From Gordonia phthalatica (lineage in GTDB: Bacteria > Actinomycetota > Actinomycetes > Mycobacteriales > Mycobacteriaceae), in assembly GCF_001305675.1 (NCBI RefSeq), contig NZ_CP011853.1, positions 4,340,001-4,404,000 on the forward strand: a stretch of 64,000 bases of DNA, read 5' to 3'. Shown here in pieces: positions 51,384 through 59,980 of the stretch. The notes under the pieces are model-generated. The model searched no databases and was not told the DNA's origin. It saw nothing but the letters and a program-made list of their open reading frames with translations. How positions within the stretch are numbered: the stretch's first letter is position 1; the number at the start of each line of letters is the position of its first letter. A program made the translations under genes and the position numbers.

Positions 51384-52457
51384 ATGAACACCGTGGTCTT
51401 TCCTCCCGCCGCCGTCGCGCCGCCGCAGTCGCTGGTCGCCCCGTCCGGGCACTACAACTTCGGCACGTACACCGGCTCCATCCCGACGATCAATCCACTC
51501 GACGCCGCAGGCACCGGAAAATTCGTCGGCGCTCGACGTCGCGTGCGAAACCTCGGCCTGAAGGAGTGGGAGGCGTTCCAGCTCGGCGACGACCGCCACT
51601 TCGTCCTCGGTGCCGTCTACAACGCGAAAGCCCTTGGGCTGCTGCAGGTTCTGATCGTCGACAAGCAGGCGGCGACCATCAAGCGGTTCGAGACCAAGCT
51701 GCCGTCGAACCTGCTCGACGTCGCGCGCGGCCTCGACGGCACCGTGTCGTCGGGGGAGTTCGCGGGCCTGAAGATCGAGATCGGCAATGACCTCTCGGGC
51801 CACGACGGCTCTGACGGCGTCCTGACCGTCGACGCGACCCAGCGCGGCACCGCGCTGCGCCCGGAGATGGGTCTGCACATCACCGGCGCCGCAGACCGTG
51901 CCGGCCACCTGGTGATCGTGCATCCCTTCGACGACACCAGGGCGCTGTACTCACACAAGGCGATGATGCCCGCCGCGGGCTCCATCGTCATCGACGGCGA
52001 GCGTCTCGGTCTGGCCGACGACCGCGGCTTCTTGATCCTCGATGATCATCACGGCGATTACCCGCGGCCGATGAAGTACGACTGGGTGACCGGTATCCGC
52101 CGTCGTGAGGACGGCGTCGTCGAGGGCTTCAACCTCACCGACAACCAGATCTGCAATCCCGGGGTGTTCAACGAGAACGCGATCTGGATCGGCGACCAGG
52201 TGCACCGACTGCCCGCCGTCACGGTCACGCGGCCCGAGGGCCCGTGGGGGAAGTGGTTCATCCGCGACGAGGCCGGCGCCGTCGACGTCACCTTCACGCC
52301 GACCGTCCGGTCGACGCAGCACGTCGGACCGCGCAAGGCGCTCGCCGAGTACTACGCGCCCTACGGCTGGTACGAGGGCACCATCGAGGCCGAGAACGCG
52401 TCGCTGAAGGTCGACGGCGTCTTCGGCGTCGGGGAGCAGAAGCGGATCTCGGTGTAG
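51384..52457 (+). CDS. DUF2804-type protein
   Basis: The 357-residue protein is beta-rich, with the family features GFNLTDNQICNPGVFNENAIW, WIGDQVHRLPAV and a C-terminal APYGWYEGTIEAE. It has no signal peptide or membrane helix. DUF2804 proteins have a lipocalin-like double-domain fold and are often found near lipid metabolism genes. It is divergent from the acyl-CoA dehydrogenase, which fits a lipid-related role (inference). GAGGG precedes the ATG at 51384. Confidence 0.75.
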   Translation: MNTVVFPPAAVAPPQSLVAPSGHYNFGTYTGSIPTINPLDAAGTGKFVGARRRVRNLGLKEWEAFQLGDDRHFVLGAVYNAKALGLLQVLIVDKQAATIKRFETKLPSNLLDVARGLDGTVSSGEFAGLKIEIGNDLSGHDGSDGVLTVDATQRGTALRPEMGLHITGAADRAGHLVIVHPFDDTRALYSHKAMMPAAGSIVIDGERLGLADDRGFLILDDHHGDYPRPMKYDWVTGIRRREDGVVEGFNLTDNQICNPGVFNENAIWIGDQVHRLPAVTVTRPEGPWGKWFIRDEAGAVDVTFTPTVRSTQHVGPRKALAEYYAPYGWYEGTIEAENASLKVDGVFGVGEQKRISV

Positions 52458-52536
52458 GCGTTGCGGCTGTATCCGCGGGGCGCCCGGTTCGATTCTTCCG
52501 CACATTTCCGCGTCCCCGCGCAGTACCGTCGTCCGT

Positions 52537-52707
52537 ATGGACGACACAGCGGAGGGGCCCCCGAGGCGGAAGGAGCGGATGGGTGTCGCGATCGCCATCG
52601 GTGTCGCGATCGGCGTCGCGCTGTTCGCTGCGACCGGCAGCGCCGCATGGATCGCGATCGGCGTGGCGGTCGGCGTCGCCTGCGGTGCCGGATGGTCGAA
52701 GCAGTGA
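52537..52707 (+). CDS. 56-residue membrane protein
   Basis: This small gene starts at the ATG at 52537 with a charged head (DDTAEGPPRRKER) and continues with about 40 residues of alternating Gly, Ala, Val and Ile. These form a Gly-x3-Gly-like helical hairpin with one Trp at residue 38 and a Cys at 49. Codon choice is strongly G/C in third position, as in real genes of this window. It is followed by a large hairpin before leuS. Function is unknown. Confidence 0.6.
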   Translation: MDDTAEGPPRRKERMGVAIAIGVAIGVALFAATGSAAWIAIGVAVGVACGAGWSKQ

Positions 52708-52726
52708 GCGCAGCGTAACGGCCGGC

Positions 52727-52793
52727 CATCCGCGTAGTTCGCCGTCAGAAGCGTGGTTCTGAATCCAGCTTCTGACGGCGAGTTACGCGGATG
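52727..52793. repeat. 67-bp inverted repeat between the small membrane gene and leuS
   Basis: 26-bp arms (52727-52752 and 52768-52793) match except for two adjacent bases. The inner 13 bp are perfect and the loop is 15 bases. It lies 14 bp past the leuS stop and 20 bp past the small gene, so it can terminate both, but it is longer than a terminator needs and lacks a T tract. Confidence 0.75.
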
Positions 52794-52806
52794 CGGCGGA
52801 ACGCCC

Positions 52807-55698
52807 CTACGGGACGATATTCACCATCTTGCCGGGGACGAAGATGATCTTGCGGGGCTCGCCGTCGAGCAGGGCGGCGATCTTCGGATCGGCCAGCGCG
52901 GCGGCGACGACCGTCGCCTCGTCGGCGTCGACGGCCACGGTGATGCGGCTGCGCGGCTTGCCCTTGACTGCGACGGGCAGCTCGACGGTGTCCTCGACCA
53001 GCCACTTCTCGTCGACCTCGGGGAACGGGCCGTGCGCCAGCGAACCGTCGTGCCCGAGGCGGCTCCACAGCTCCTCAGCGATGTGCGGGGCGAGGGGAGC
53101 GAGCATCAGGACCAGGCCCTCGACCGTCTCCCGCGGCGCGCCCTTCGGGTAGTGCTTGGTCAGGAAGTTGGTCAGCTCGATCAGCTTGGCGCCCGCGGTG
53201 TTGGTGCGCAGGTTCGCGAAGTCGTCGCGAACGCCCTCGATCGCCTTGTGGAGCGCCTTGTTGGCGTCGTCCGACGGCGCGTCGTCGGTCACGTGGACGG
53301 TGCCGGTCTCCTCGTCGACCACCAGACGCCACACGCGCTGCAGGAAGCGCTGCGCGCCGACCACGTCCTTGGTGGCCCAGGGACGCGACTGGTCCAGCGG
53401 ACCCATCGACATCTCGTAGACACGCAGGGTGTCGGCGCCGTAGTCGCGGGCGATCTCGTCGGGAGCGACGGAGTTCTTGAGCGACTTGCCCATCTTCCCG
53501 TACTCCCGGTTGACCTCTTGGTCGTTGAAGAAGTACTTGCCGTCGCGCTCCACGACGTCCGCGGCGGGCACGTAGACGCCGCGCGAGTCGGTGTACGCGT
53601 AGGCCTGGATCATGCCCTGGTTGAACAGGCGACGGTACGGCTCGCGGCTGGTGACATAGCCGAGGTCGAACAGGACCTTGTGCCAGAAGCGCGAGTACAG
53701 CAGGTGCAGGACGGCGTGCTCCACACCGCCGATGTACAGGTCCAGACCGCCGGGATCGTTCTCGCCGTGGATTGCGGGGCGCGGGCCCATCCAGTACGCC
53801 TCGTTGTCCTTGGCGCACAGGGTCTCGTCGTTGGTCGGATCGATGTAGCGCAGCTGGTACCAGGAGCTGCCCGCCCACTGCGGCATCACGTTGGTGTCGC
53901 GGGTGTAGGTCTGCGTGCCGCGGCCGTCGCCGAGATCGAGTTCGACGGTGACCCATTCGGTGGCCTTGGCCAGCGGGGGAGACGGTTCGCTGTCGGCGTC
54001 GTCCGGGTCGAAGGCGACGGGCTGATAGTCGGCCACCTCGGGGAGCTCGATCGGCAGCATCGACTCGGGCAGCGCATGCGGGGCGCCGTCGGCGTCGTAC
54101 ACGATCGGGAAGGGCTCGCCCCAGTAGCGCTGGCGGGCGAACAGCCAGTCGCGCAGCTTGTACTGCACGGTTCCGGTGCCTGCGTCGTCGGCCTCGAGGC
54201 GCTCGATCATGGCGGCCTTGGCGTCGTCGACGGTCAGGCCGTTCAGGAAGTCGGAGTTCACCAGCGGTCCGTCGCCGGTGTACGCGGCGTCGGCGACGCC
54301 CTCGTCGGAGCCGATGACCTCGATGAGCGGCAGGCCGAAGGCGGTCGCGAACTCGTGATCGCGGGTGTCGTGCGCGGGGACGGCCATGATGGCGCCGGTG
54401 CCGTAGCCGATCAGGACGTAGTCGGCGATGAACACGGGGACGGGCTGACCGTTGACCGGGTTGGTGGCGAAGGAGCCGGTGAAGACGCCGGTCTTCTCCT
54501 TGTTCTCCTGGCGTTCGACGTCGCTCTTGGCGGCGATCGACGCGCGGTAGGCAGCGACGGCGCTCTTCGGATCAGCAGCGTTTCCGGTCCAGCGCGGGTC
54601 GGTGTCGGCCGGCCATTCATCGGCGACGAGCGCGTCGACCAGTTCGTGTTCGGGGGCCAGGACCATGTAGCTGGCACCGAACAGGGTGTCGGGGCGGGTG
54701 GTGAAGACCTCGATGACGGCGGGGGAGCCGTCGACGGCCTCGACGCCCGGGACCGGGAACTTGACCTGGGCGCCGCGCGAGCGGCCGATCCAGTTGCGCT
54801 GCATGGTCTTGACCTTGTCGGGCCAGTCCAGCAGGTCCAGGTCGTCGAGCAGGCGGTCGGAGTAGGCGGTGATCCGCATCATCCACTGGCGCAGGTTCTT
54901 GCGGAAGACGGGGAAGTTGCCGCGTTCGGACTTGCCGTCGGCGGTCACCTCCTCGTTGGCGAGGACGGTGCCGAGCCCGGGGCACCAGTTCACCAGGGAG
55001 TTGCTCAGGTAGACGAGGCGGAACTCGTCGAGGACCTCGCGGCGTTCGACGGCGCTGAGCGCCACCCAGTCGCGGCCGTCCTCCAACTCGCGGCCGTTCT
55101 CGAACTCCTCGACCAGCTCGTCGATCGGACGGGCCTTACCCTGCTCCGGATCGAACCAGGCGTTGTAGATCTGCAGGAAGATCCACTGCGTCCACCGGTA
55201 GAACTCGAGGTCGGTGGTGGCGACGCGGCGACGCTCGTCGTGGCCGAGACCGAGGCGGCGGATCTGCTGCAGATACCGCTCGATGTTGGCTTCGGTGGTT
55301 GTCCGCGGGTGCGTTCCGGTCTGGACCGCGTACTGCTCGGCGGGGAGGCCGAAGGAGTCGAAGCCCATGGTGTGCAGGACGTTCTTGCCGGTCATCCGTT
55401 GGTAGCGCGCGAAGACGTCGCTGGCGATGAAGCCGAGCGGGTGTCCGACGTGCAGGCCTGCGCCCGACGGGTACGGGAACATGTCCTGCACGAACAGCTT
55501 GTCGTCGGCGTCGGGGCCGTCGCCTCCGGCGTAGGCGGAGAAGTCGCCGGCCAGGGGGCCGACGGGGTTGGGCGCGGCGAAGGTCTGGTTCTGGCTCCAG
55601 AACTCCTGCCAGCGCCCCTCGATCTCGCCCGCGGTCTGGGCGGTGTACCGGTGGCCCTCGGTGTCGGCCGGACGCGTCGTCGAATCAGCAGAAGTCAC
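52807..55698 (-). CDS. leuS: Leucyl-tRNA synthetase
   Basis: The 963-residue class I synthetase charges tRNA-Leu. The HIGH motif appears as HVGH (83-86) after FPYPSGAGL. The KMSKS motif is present as KMGKS near residues 731-735. The editing domain contains VFTTRPDTLFGASYMVLAPEH, and the C-terminal anticodon-binding domain is intact. The start is the ATG at 55698. No T-box leader is visible in the short upstream region before the divergent SdpI-like gene. Confidence 0.97.
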   Translation of the reverse strand: MTSADSTTRPADTEGHRYTAQTAGEIEGRWQEFWSQNQTFAAPNPVGPLAGDFSAYAGGDGPDADDKLFVQDMFPYPSGAGLHVGHPLGFIASDVFARYQRMTGKNVLHTMGFDSFGLPAEQYAVQTGTHPRTTTEANIERYLQQIRRLGLGHDERRRVATTDLEFYRWTQWIFLQIYNAWFDPEQGKARPIDELVEEFENGRELEDGRDWVALSAVERREVLDEFRLVYLSNSLVNWCPGLGTVLANEEVTADGKSERGNFPVFRKNLRQWMMRITAYSDRLLDDLDLLDWPDKVKTMQRNWIGRSRGAQVKFPVPGVEAVDGSPAVIEVFTTRPDTLFGASYMVLAPEHELVDALVADEWPADTDPRWTGNAADPKSAVAAYRASIAAKSDVERQENKEKTGVFTGSFATNPVNGQPVPVFIADYVLIGYGTGAIMAVPAHDTRDHEFATAFGLPLIEVIGSDEGVADAAYTGDGPLVNSDFLNGLTVDDAKAAMIERLEADDAGTGTVQYKLRDWLFARQRYWGEPFPIVYDADGAPHALPESMLPIELPEVADYQPVAFDPDDADSEPSPPLAKATEWVTVELDLGDGRGTQTYTRDTNVMPQWAGSSWYQLRYIDPTNDETLCAKDNEAYWMGPRPAIHGENDPGGLDLYIGGVEHAVLHLLYSRFWHKVLFDLGYVTSREPYRRLFNQGMIQAYAYTDSRGVYVPAADVVERDGKYFFNDQEVNREYGKMGKSLKNSVAPDEIARDYGADTLRVYEMSMGPLDQSRPWATKDVVGAQRFLQRVWRLVVDEETGTVHVTDDAPSDDANKALHKAIEGVRDDFANLRTNTAGAKLIELTNFLTKHYPKGAPRETVEGLVLMLAPLAPHIAEELWSRLGHDGSLAHGPFPEVDEKWLVEDTVELPVAVKGKPRSRITVAVDADEATVVAAALADPKIAALLDGEPRKIIFVPGKMVNIVP

Positions 55699-55802
55699 AC
55701 GACCAGCGTAAATCCTCCCGTGATCGCGATGAAATCAGGCCGTCACCGATGTGGCCCGTGTGATGTCGACCGAGATGGTTAGGGCATTGCTACAGGTGGT
55801 CG

Positions 55803-55808
55803 TAGACT
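55803..55808 (+). promoter_or_regulatory. -10 box of the SdpI-like gene (leaderless)
   Basis: TAGACT ends seven bases before the GTG at 55816. Confidence 0.55.
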
Positions 55809-55815
55809 TGAGGCC

Positions 55816-56355
55816 GTGTCTATCGTGTCTGCCGTCATCGCGGTCTTCGCACTGGTGCTCGCGGTCGGATCGCTGGGAGTCGGCGTCGCCGGCCTGACCG
55901 GCGCACTGCGTCGCAATCGATGGGCGGGCGTCCGCTCGCCGGAGACGCTCCGCTCGGACGAGACGTTCGCCGTCGCCAACAAGGTCGCAGCCCCCGGGTA
56001 CCTCGGTGCGGGCGCGATCCTCGCCGCGACCGGCGTCATCGGACTGCTGGTCGGATCCTGGGGCTTCCTGTTCGCCCTGTTCGGCATCATCGTCGCCCTC
56101 CTGGTCGTCTCGGCGGCGGGCGGCCTGGCGCTGCAGGCGGCGCGTGCGATCCCGACTCCGGAGGCCGCCGGCTGCGGCTGCTGCTCGGACTCGGCTGACG
56201 ACCACGGCTCGGCCGGATGTGCCGACGACTCCGCATCATCGTGCCACACCGACTCCGCCGATCCCGCCGCCGACTGCGGTGAGTCGAGCTGCGGCTCGTG
56301 CGCACTGAGCGGCATGTGCCTGGCGGAGGACAACCCGCACAATCACGCCGTCTAG
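55816..56355 (+). CDS. SdpI-family-like membrane protein with a Cys-rich tail
   Basis: The 179-residue protein has three membrane helices. The WAGVRSPETLRSDETFAVAN segment (36-55) after the first helix is characteristic of SdpI-type immunity and sensing proteins. The last 65 residues are cytosolic or exposed and contain 10 or more Cys plus several His, with clusters GCGCCSD and CGESSCGSCAL. They could bind a metal. It ends six bases before the transporter gene at 56362 and is probably co-transcribed with it. Confidence 0.75.
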   Translation: MSIVSAVIAVFALVLAVGSLGVGVAGLTGALRRNRWAGVRSPETLRSDETFAVANKVAAPGYLGAGAILAATGVIGLLVGSWGFLFALFGIIVALLVVSAAGGLALQAARAIPTPEAAGCGCCSDSADDHGSAGCADDSASSCHTDSADPAADCGESSCGSCALSGMCLAEDNPHNHAV

Positions 56356-56361
56356 CGGCTG

Positions 56362-57348
56362 ATGAAGAAACTTCTCGATCGTTCACCGGTCGACGGCTTC
56401 GTCCTGTCGATCTTCCTGGCCGTCGTCGTCGCAGCGATCTTCCCCGCTCGGGGCACGTTCGCCGACGTCATGGACTGGGTGGTCGTCGGCCTCATCGCTC
56501 TGCTGTTCTTCCTCTACGGTGCCCGCCTGCACCCGAGGGAGGCGCTCGACGGCCTCACGCACTGGCGTCTGCACCTGACGATCCTGAGCTTCACGTTCAT
56601 CCTGTTCCCGATCGTCGGCCTGCTCCTGAGGCCGGTCCTGACGCCACTCGTCGGCGAGCACCTGGCGCAGGGAATCCTCTATCTGACGCTCGTACCGTCG
56701 ACGGTGCAGTCGTCGATCGCGTTCACCTCCATCGCCCGCGGCAATGTGGCGGGGGCCATCGTCAGCGCGTCGGCGTCGAACCTGATCGGCGTGTTCCTGA
56801 CACCGCTGCTGGTGGTGTTCCTGATGGGTTCGGGTGCCGGCGTCCACATCACCGGCTCGTCGGTCACGAAGATCGTGCTCGAGATCCTGGTCCCGTTCCT
56901 GATCGGTCAGCTGTGTCGCCCGCTGATCGCCGGGTTCATGTCGAAGTACGCGGCGCCGACCAAGTATGTCGACCGGAGTTCGATCATCGTGGTGGTCTAC
57001 GTGGCGTTCAGCGGCGGCGTGGTCTCGGGCATGTGGTCCGTCGTGAGTGCCTGGGACGTCGTCATCGTCACCGCGGTGTCGATCGTCTTCGTGATCGCGA
57101 TGCTGTCGGTGACTCGGTGGGTGCCGACCCGGATGGGCTTCAACCGCGAGGACACCATCGCCATTCAGTTCTGCGGCACCAAGAAATCCCTGGCCACGGG
57201 TCTGCCGCTGGCCACGGTCATGTTCGCGAGCGGCACGGTCGGCTTCGTGGTGCTGCCGCTGATGATCTTCCACCAGGTGCAGCTGGTGCTGTGCTCCATC
57301 CTCGCCAGCCGCTACGAGAAGCAGGCGATCGCCGCCGCCGAAGGCTGA
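56362..57348 (+). CDS. Bile acid:sodium symporter-like (SBF-like, YfeH-type) transporter
   Basis: The 328-residue protein has nine or ten predicted helices and the SBF-like features LFFLYGARLHPREAL (48-62), LVPSTVQSSIAFTSIARGN (108-126) and FCGTKKSLATGLPLA near residues 272-286. Relatives are sodium-coupled transporters of organic anions; the substrate is unknown. It follows the Cys-rich SdpI-like gene closely. Confidence 0.85.
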   Translation: MKKLLDRSPVDGFVLSIFLAVVVAAIFPARGTFADVMDWVVVGLIALLFFLYGARLHPREALDGLTHWRLHLTILSFTFILFPIVGLLLRPVLTPLVGEHLAQGILYLTLVPSTVQSSIAFTSIARGNVAGAIVSASASNLIGVFLTPLLVVFLMGSGAGVHITGSSVTKIVLEILVPFLIGQLCRPLIAGFMSKYAAPTKYVDRSSIIVVVYVAFSGGVVSGMWSVVSAWDVVIVTAVSIVFVIAMLSVTRWVPTRMGFNREDTIAIQFCGTKKSLATGLPLATVMFASGTVGFVVLPLMIFHQVQLVLCSILASRYEKQAIAAAEG

Positions 57349-57394
57349 TCGGCGTGTCGGGGAACCGAACCCGGCGCTGCTGCGTCCAATCGGT

Positions 57395-57856
57395 ATGGAC
57401 CCCGCGATCGAGTACTTCTTCGGCACCGGCGACGGCACGCTGCATCGCTGGACCTCGCCCGCCGACCTGAACGTGAGTGGCGACGGGACGCTCGACGCCG
57501 TGACCCTCGACTTCGACGGCGACGGCCTCGACGACGATGCGATGTGGGATTCCGACGGCGACGGCGTTGCCGATCTGGTCCTGCTCGACTTGGACGACGA
57601 CGGCGTCCCCGAGACACGGTTCTCCGACGGTGGTCGTGGCCTGTGGGAGATCGCCGCGGACCCCGACGGGTCCGATCCCGGGAGTCCACCGAGTCTCCGC
57701 CAGGATGTCCTCGACACCGACGGCGACGGTGTCCCCGATCTGGTGCTGCTCGACACCGACGGGGACGGTTTCGCCGACGACTATCGGCCCGCCGACGGCT
57801 CCGCCACGACCGGCTCCTCGACGAGCGGTTCCGGCGGCGGTCCCTCCGCGCGCTGA
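57395..57856 (+). CDS. Calcium-binding-like protein with five DxDxDG loops
   Basis: The 153-residue acidic protein opens with MDPAIEYFFGTGDGTLHRWT. It contains five DxDxDG-type loops: DFDGDGLDDD, DSDGDGVADL, DLDDDGVPET, DTDGDGVPDL and DTDGDGFADD. These resemble EF-hand or dockerin calcium sites and FG-GAP-like repeats. No signal peptide is visible. Relatives in mycobacteria and Gordonia are sometimes mislabelled pullulanase. The 3' 76 bases, coding the Gly/Ser-rich tail, overlap the end of the convergent MFS gene. Confidence 0.75.
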   Translation: MDPAIEYFFGTGDGTLHRWTSPADLNVSGDGTLDAVTLDFDGDGLDDDAMWDSDGDGVADLVLLDLDDDGVPETRFSDGGRGLWEIAADPDGSDPGSPPSLRQDVLDTDGDGVPDLVLLDTDGDGFADDYRPADGSATTGSSTSGSGGGPSAR

Positions 57857-59097
57857 CCGCGGCGGATCACCCAGACGGTGGTCGCGAAGTAGAGGATCGA
57901 CCCGGCGACGACGAGGACCGGACTGAAGCCGTCGGCGGGCACCGCCAGCGCCGCGATGAAGATGGCGGCCACGAACGCCGTGTTGAACAGGGCGTCCTGA
58001 ACGGCGAAGACCTGACCGCGGTAGGAGTCGGGGACGTCGCACTGCATGGCGACGTCGCCGCACAGTTTCACCGTTTGCCCGGCGAGGCCGATCACAGCGG
58101 CGGCGATCAGGACGGGGACGGGTCGCACGGTGAGCAGGAGCAGTTCGGCGAAGCCGCCGAGGATCAGCGCGCTGACGATGGTGCCGCGTCGTCCCACCAC
58201 GCGAATCGAGACGGGCGTGGTGCCTGCCGCGATGAGCGCGCCGACCGCGACGCAGCCGCCGATCAGCGAGATGGCTCGTACGTCGGCGCCGAGTGCGTCA
58301 CCGAGCTCGGTGTGCCGGACCAGCATCAGGAACATCAGCGTGTTGAGGCCGAAGACCAGCCGGTGCACGCCGATCGCACTGAGCACGATGCCCACGCTGG
58401 GGGTGCGGAGGACGGCGCGCAGGCCGTGTTCCAACCCTCGGGCCAGCGAGTAGGCCGCGGTGTGTCCGATGCCGTCGGGATGGTCGGGCCCGAGTTGCCG
58501 GGTCTTGAACCCACCGGCCAGCAGCGCCGCTATCAGTCCGAAAACGGCGCCCGCCATCAACGTGGCACCCGAGCCGCCGTTGTCGGCGCCGAAGATCAGC
58601 CGCAGCACGGCGGACACTCCCGCCCCGACGGCGAGCATGCCCGCGCCGATCGTCGTGAAGAAGGCGTTGATCTCGACGATCAATGACGGTGGCGTGACGT
58701 GCGGCAGGCTCGCCGACAAGCCCGACGCGACCAGCCGACTGCAGCCGGTCACCAGCAGGGCCGAGAGCAGGACCACCGTGTCGGGGGAGCTCGCACTCAT
58801 CGTCAGCGCCACCAGGAGGATCGCCAGTGCGCGCAGTACGTTGGCCCACAGCAGGACGCGCCGTCGATCCCAGTGATCGAGGAGGGCTCCCGCGAACGGG
58901 CCGAGCAGTGAGTAGGGGAGCAGCAGCACCGCGAAGCCGCCGGCGATCGCGAGGGGATCGGTGTGCCGGTCCGGGTTGAAGAGGATCGAGAACGCCAATG
59001 CGGCCTGGAAGGCACCGTCGCTCATCTGGGTCAGGAGACGGACGCCGAGCAGTCGGACCAGCCCCGGGGCATGTGTCACCGACCGCAAACTCTTCAC
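57781..59097 (-). CDS. MFS transporter
   Basis: The 438-residue protein has 12 predicted helices and an MFS motif A-like loop (LLDHWDRRRVLLWANVLR, about 73-90). The C-terminal cytosolic tail is Pro/Glu-rich. It resembles the group of exporters typified by MefA and enterobactin exporters, which is only a resemblance. The GTG at 59097 is used. The final 76 bases overlap the convergent calcium-binding-like gene. Confidence 0.83.
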   Translation of the reverse strand: MKSLRSVTHAPGLVRLLGVRLLTQMSDGAFQAALAFSILFNPDRHTDPLAIAGGFAVLLLPYSLLGPFAGALLDHWDRRRVLLWANVLRALAILLVALTMSASSPDTVVLLSALLVTGCSRLVASGLSASLPHVTPPSLIVEINAFFTTIGAGMLAVGAGVSAVLRLIFGADNGGSGATLMAGAVFGLIAALLAGGFKTRQLGPDHPDGIGHTAAYSLARGLEHGLRAVLRTPSVGIVLSAIGVHRLVFGLNTLMFLMLVRHTELGDALGADVRAISLIGGCVAVGALIAAGTTPVSIRVVGRRGTIVSALILGGFAELLLLTVRPVPVLIAAAVIGLAGQTVKLCGDVAMQCDVPDSYRGQVFAVQDALFNTAFVAAIFIAALAVPADGFSPVLVVAGSILYFATTVWVIRRGQRAEGPPPEPLVEEPVVAEPSAGR

Positions 59098-59166
59098 CGT
59101 CTGAGTTTACGACCGAAGTCGGTCCAGGTGCGGTCGTGATGGCGAGGCTGGTGTCATGATTGAGGG

Positions 59167-59757
59167 GTGTCCGGTGCCGACTATCTGACCAACCAGCCCG
59201 ACGTGAGCGCGGGAAGCCTGCTGATCGCTTCCACCGCCCTCACCGGTCCCACGTTCGCCCGCACGGTGATCTACGTGATCGAGCACGACGAGCAGGGAAC
59301 GCTCGGCGTGGTGCTGAATCGGATGTCCGACGCGGCCGTCTTCAACGTGCTGCCCGCGTGGGCAGAGCTCGCCGCCCAGCCGCGCGCCGTGTTCGTCGGC
59401 GGACCCGTCTCGACCTCGTCAGCCCTGTGCCTGGGCGTCGCCAAGACCGGTGTGAACGTCGCCGAACAGCCGAAGCTGCACCAGGTCCTCGGACCCGTCG
59501 CGATGGTCGACCTCGACGCCGATCCCGACGAGCTCGCGAACATTCTCACCGGGGTCAGGATCTTCGCCGGGTACGCGGGATGGGACGCGGGACAGCTCGA
59601 CGACGAGATCGCCGAGGGCAGCTGGATCATCGCCCCCGGTCTCCCGGGGGATCTGCTCACCGAACCGTCGGTCGATGTCTGGCAGCGCGTGCTGAGACGA
59701 CAGCCGTGGCCGCTGCCGCTGCTGTCGACGTACCCGCTGCGGCCCGAGGAGAACTAG
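59167..59757 (+). CDS. UPF0301 (YqgE/AlgH) family protein
   Basis: The 196-residue protein has the family segments SAGSLLIAS (14-22), FARTVIYVIEHDEQGTLGVVLN (31-52) and FVGGPVS, with GYAGWDAGQLDDEI near the end. The molecular function is not firmly known. The homologue in Mycobacterium tuberculosis (Rv0038) lies close to leuS, as here. Confidence 0.9.
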   Translation: MSGADYLTNQPDVSAGSLLIASTALTGPTFARTVIYVIEHDEQGTLGVVLNRMSDAAVFNVLPAWAELAAQPRAVFVGGPVSTSSALCLGVAKTGVNVAEQPKLHQVLGPVAMVDLDADPDELANILTGVRIFAGYAGWDAGQLDDEIAEGSWIIAPGLPGDLLTEPSVDVWQRVLRRQPWPLPLLSTYPLRPEEN

Positions 59758-59788
59758 GCCACGGTGCGAGAGGCCACTGCCTCCCGCA

Positions 59789-59880
59789 CCACTTCGCGCC
59801 TTGTCGCACCAGTTCTGTCTCCCGCACTCGGTCGCGACTGAGTGCGGGAGACACAAATGGTGCGACTGGTCGACAAGTGG
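59789..59880. repeat. 92-bp near-palindrome
   Basis: Two 46-bp arms (59789-59834 and 59835-59880) are contiguous, with 38 of 46 positions pairing. The central 17 bp of each arm (CTCCCGCACTC-rich) pair with a single mismatch. It begins 32 bp after the UPF0301 stop. It could act as a terminator, but size and lack of a T tract suggest a REP- or MITE-like element. Confidence 0.8.
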
Positions 59881-59886
59881 TCACCC

Positions 59887-59980
59887 GATGCCTGGCCGTG
59901 ACGGCAATCAGGTGTTCCCTCGCCAGTCTTCCGTCGCCGCCCGAACACAGTTGAGTCCGACGAGAGATCTCCACCGGAAA
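59887..59980 (+). repeat. Dispersed imperfect repeat, copy B
   Basis: This stretch matches copy A (871-956, minus strand) and starts six bases after the 92-bp palindrome. It runs up to the stop codon of the membrane-protein gene at 59981. Confidence 0.7.
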
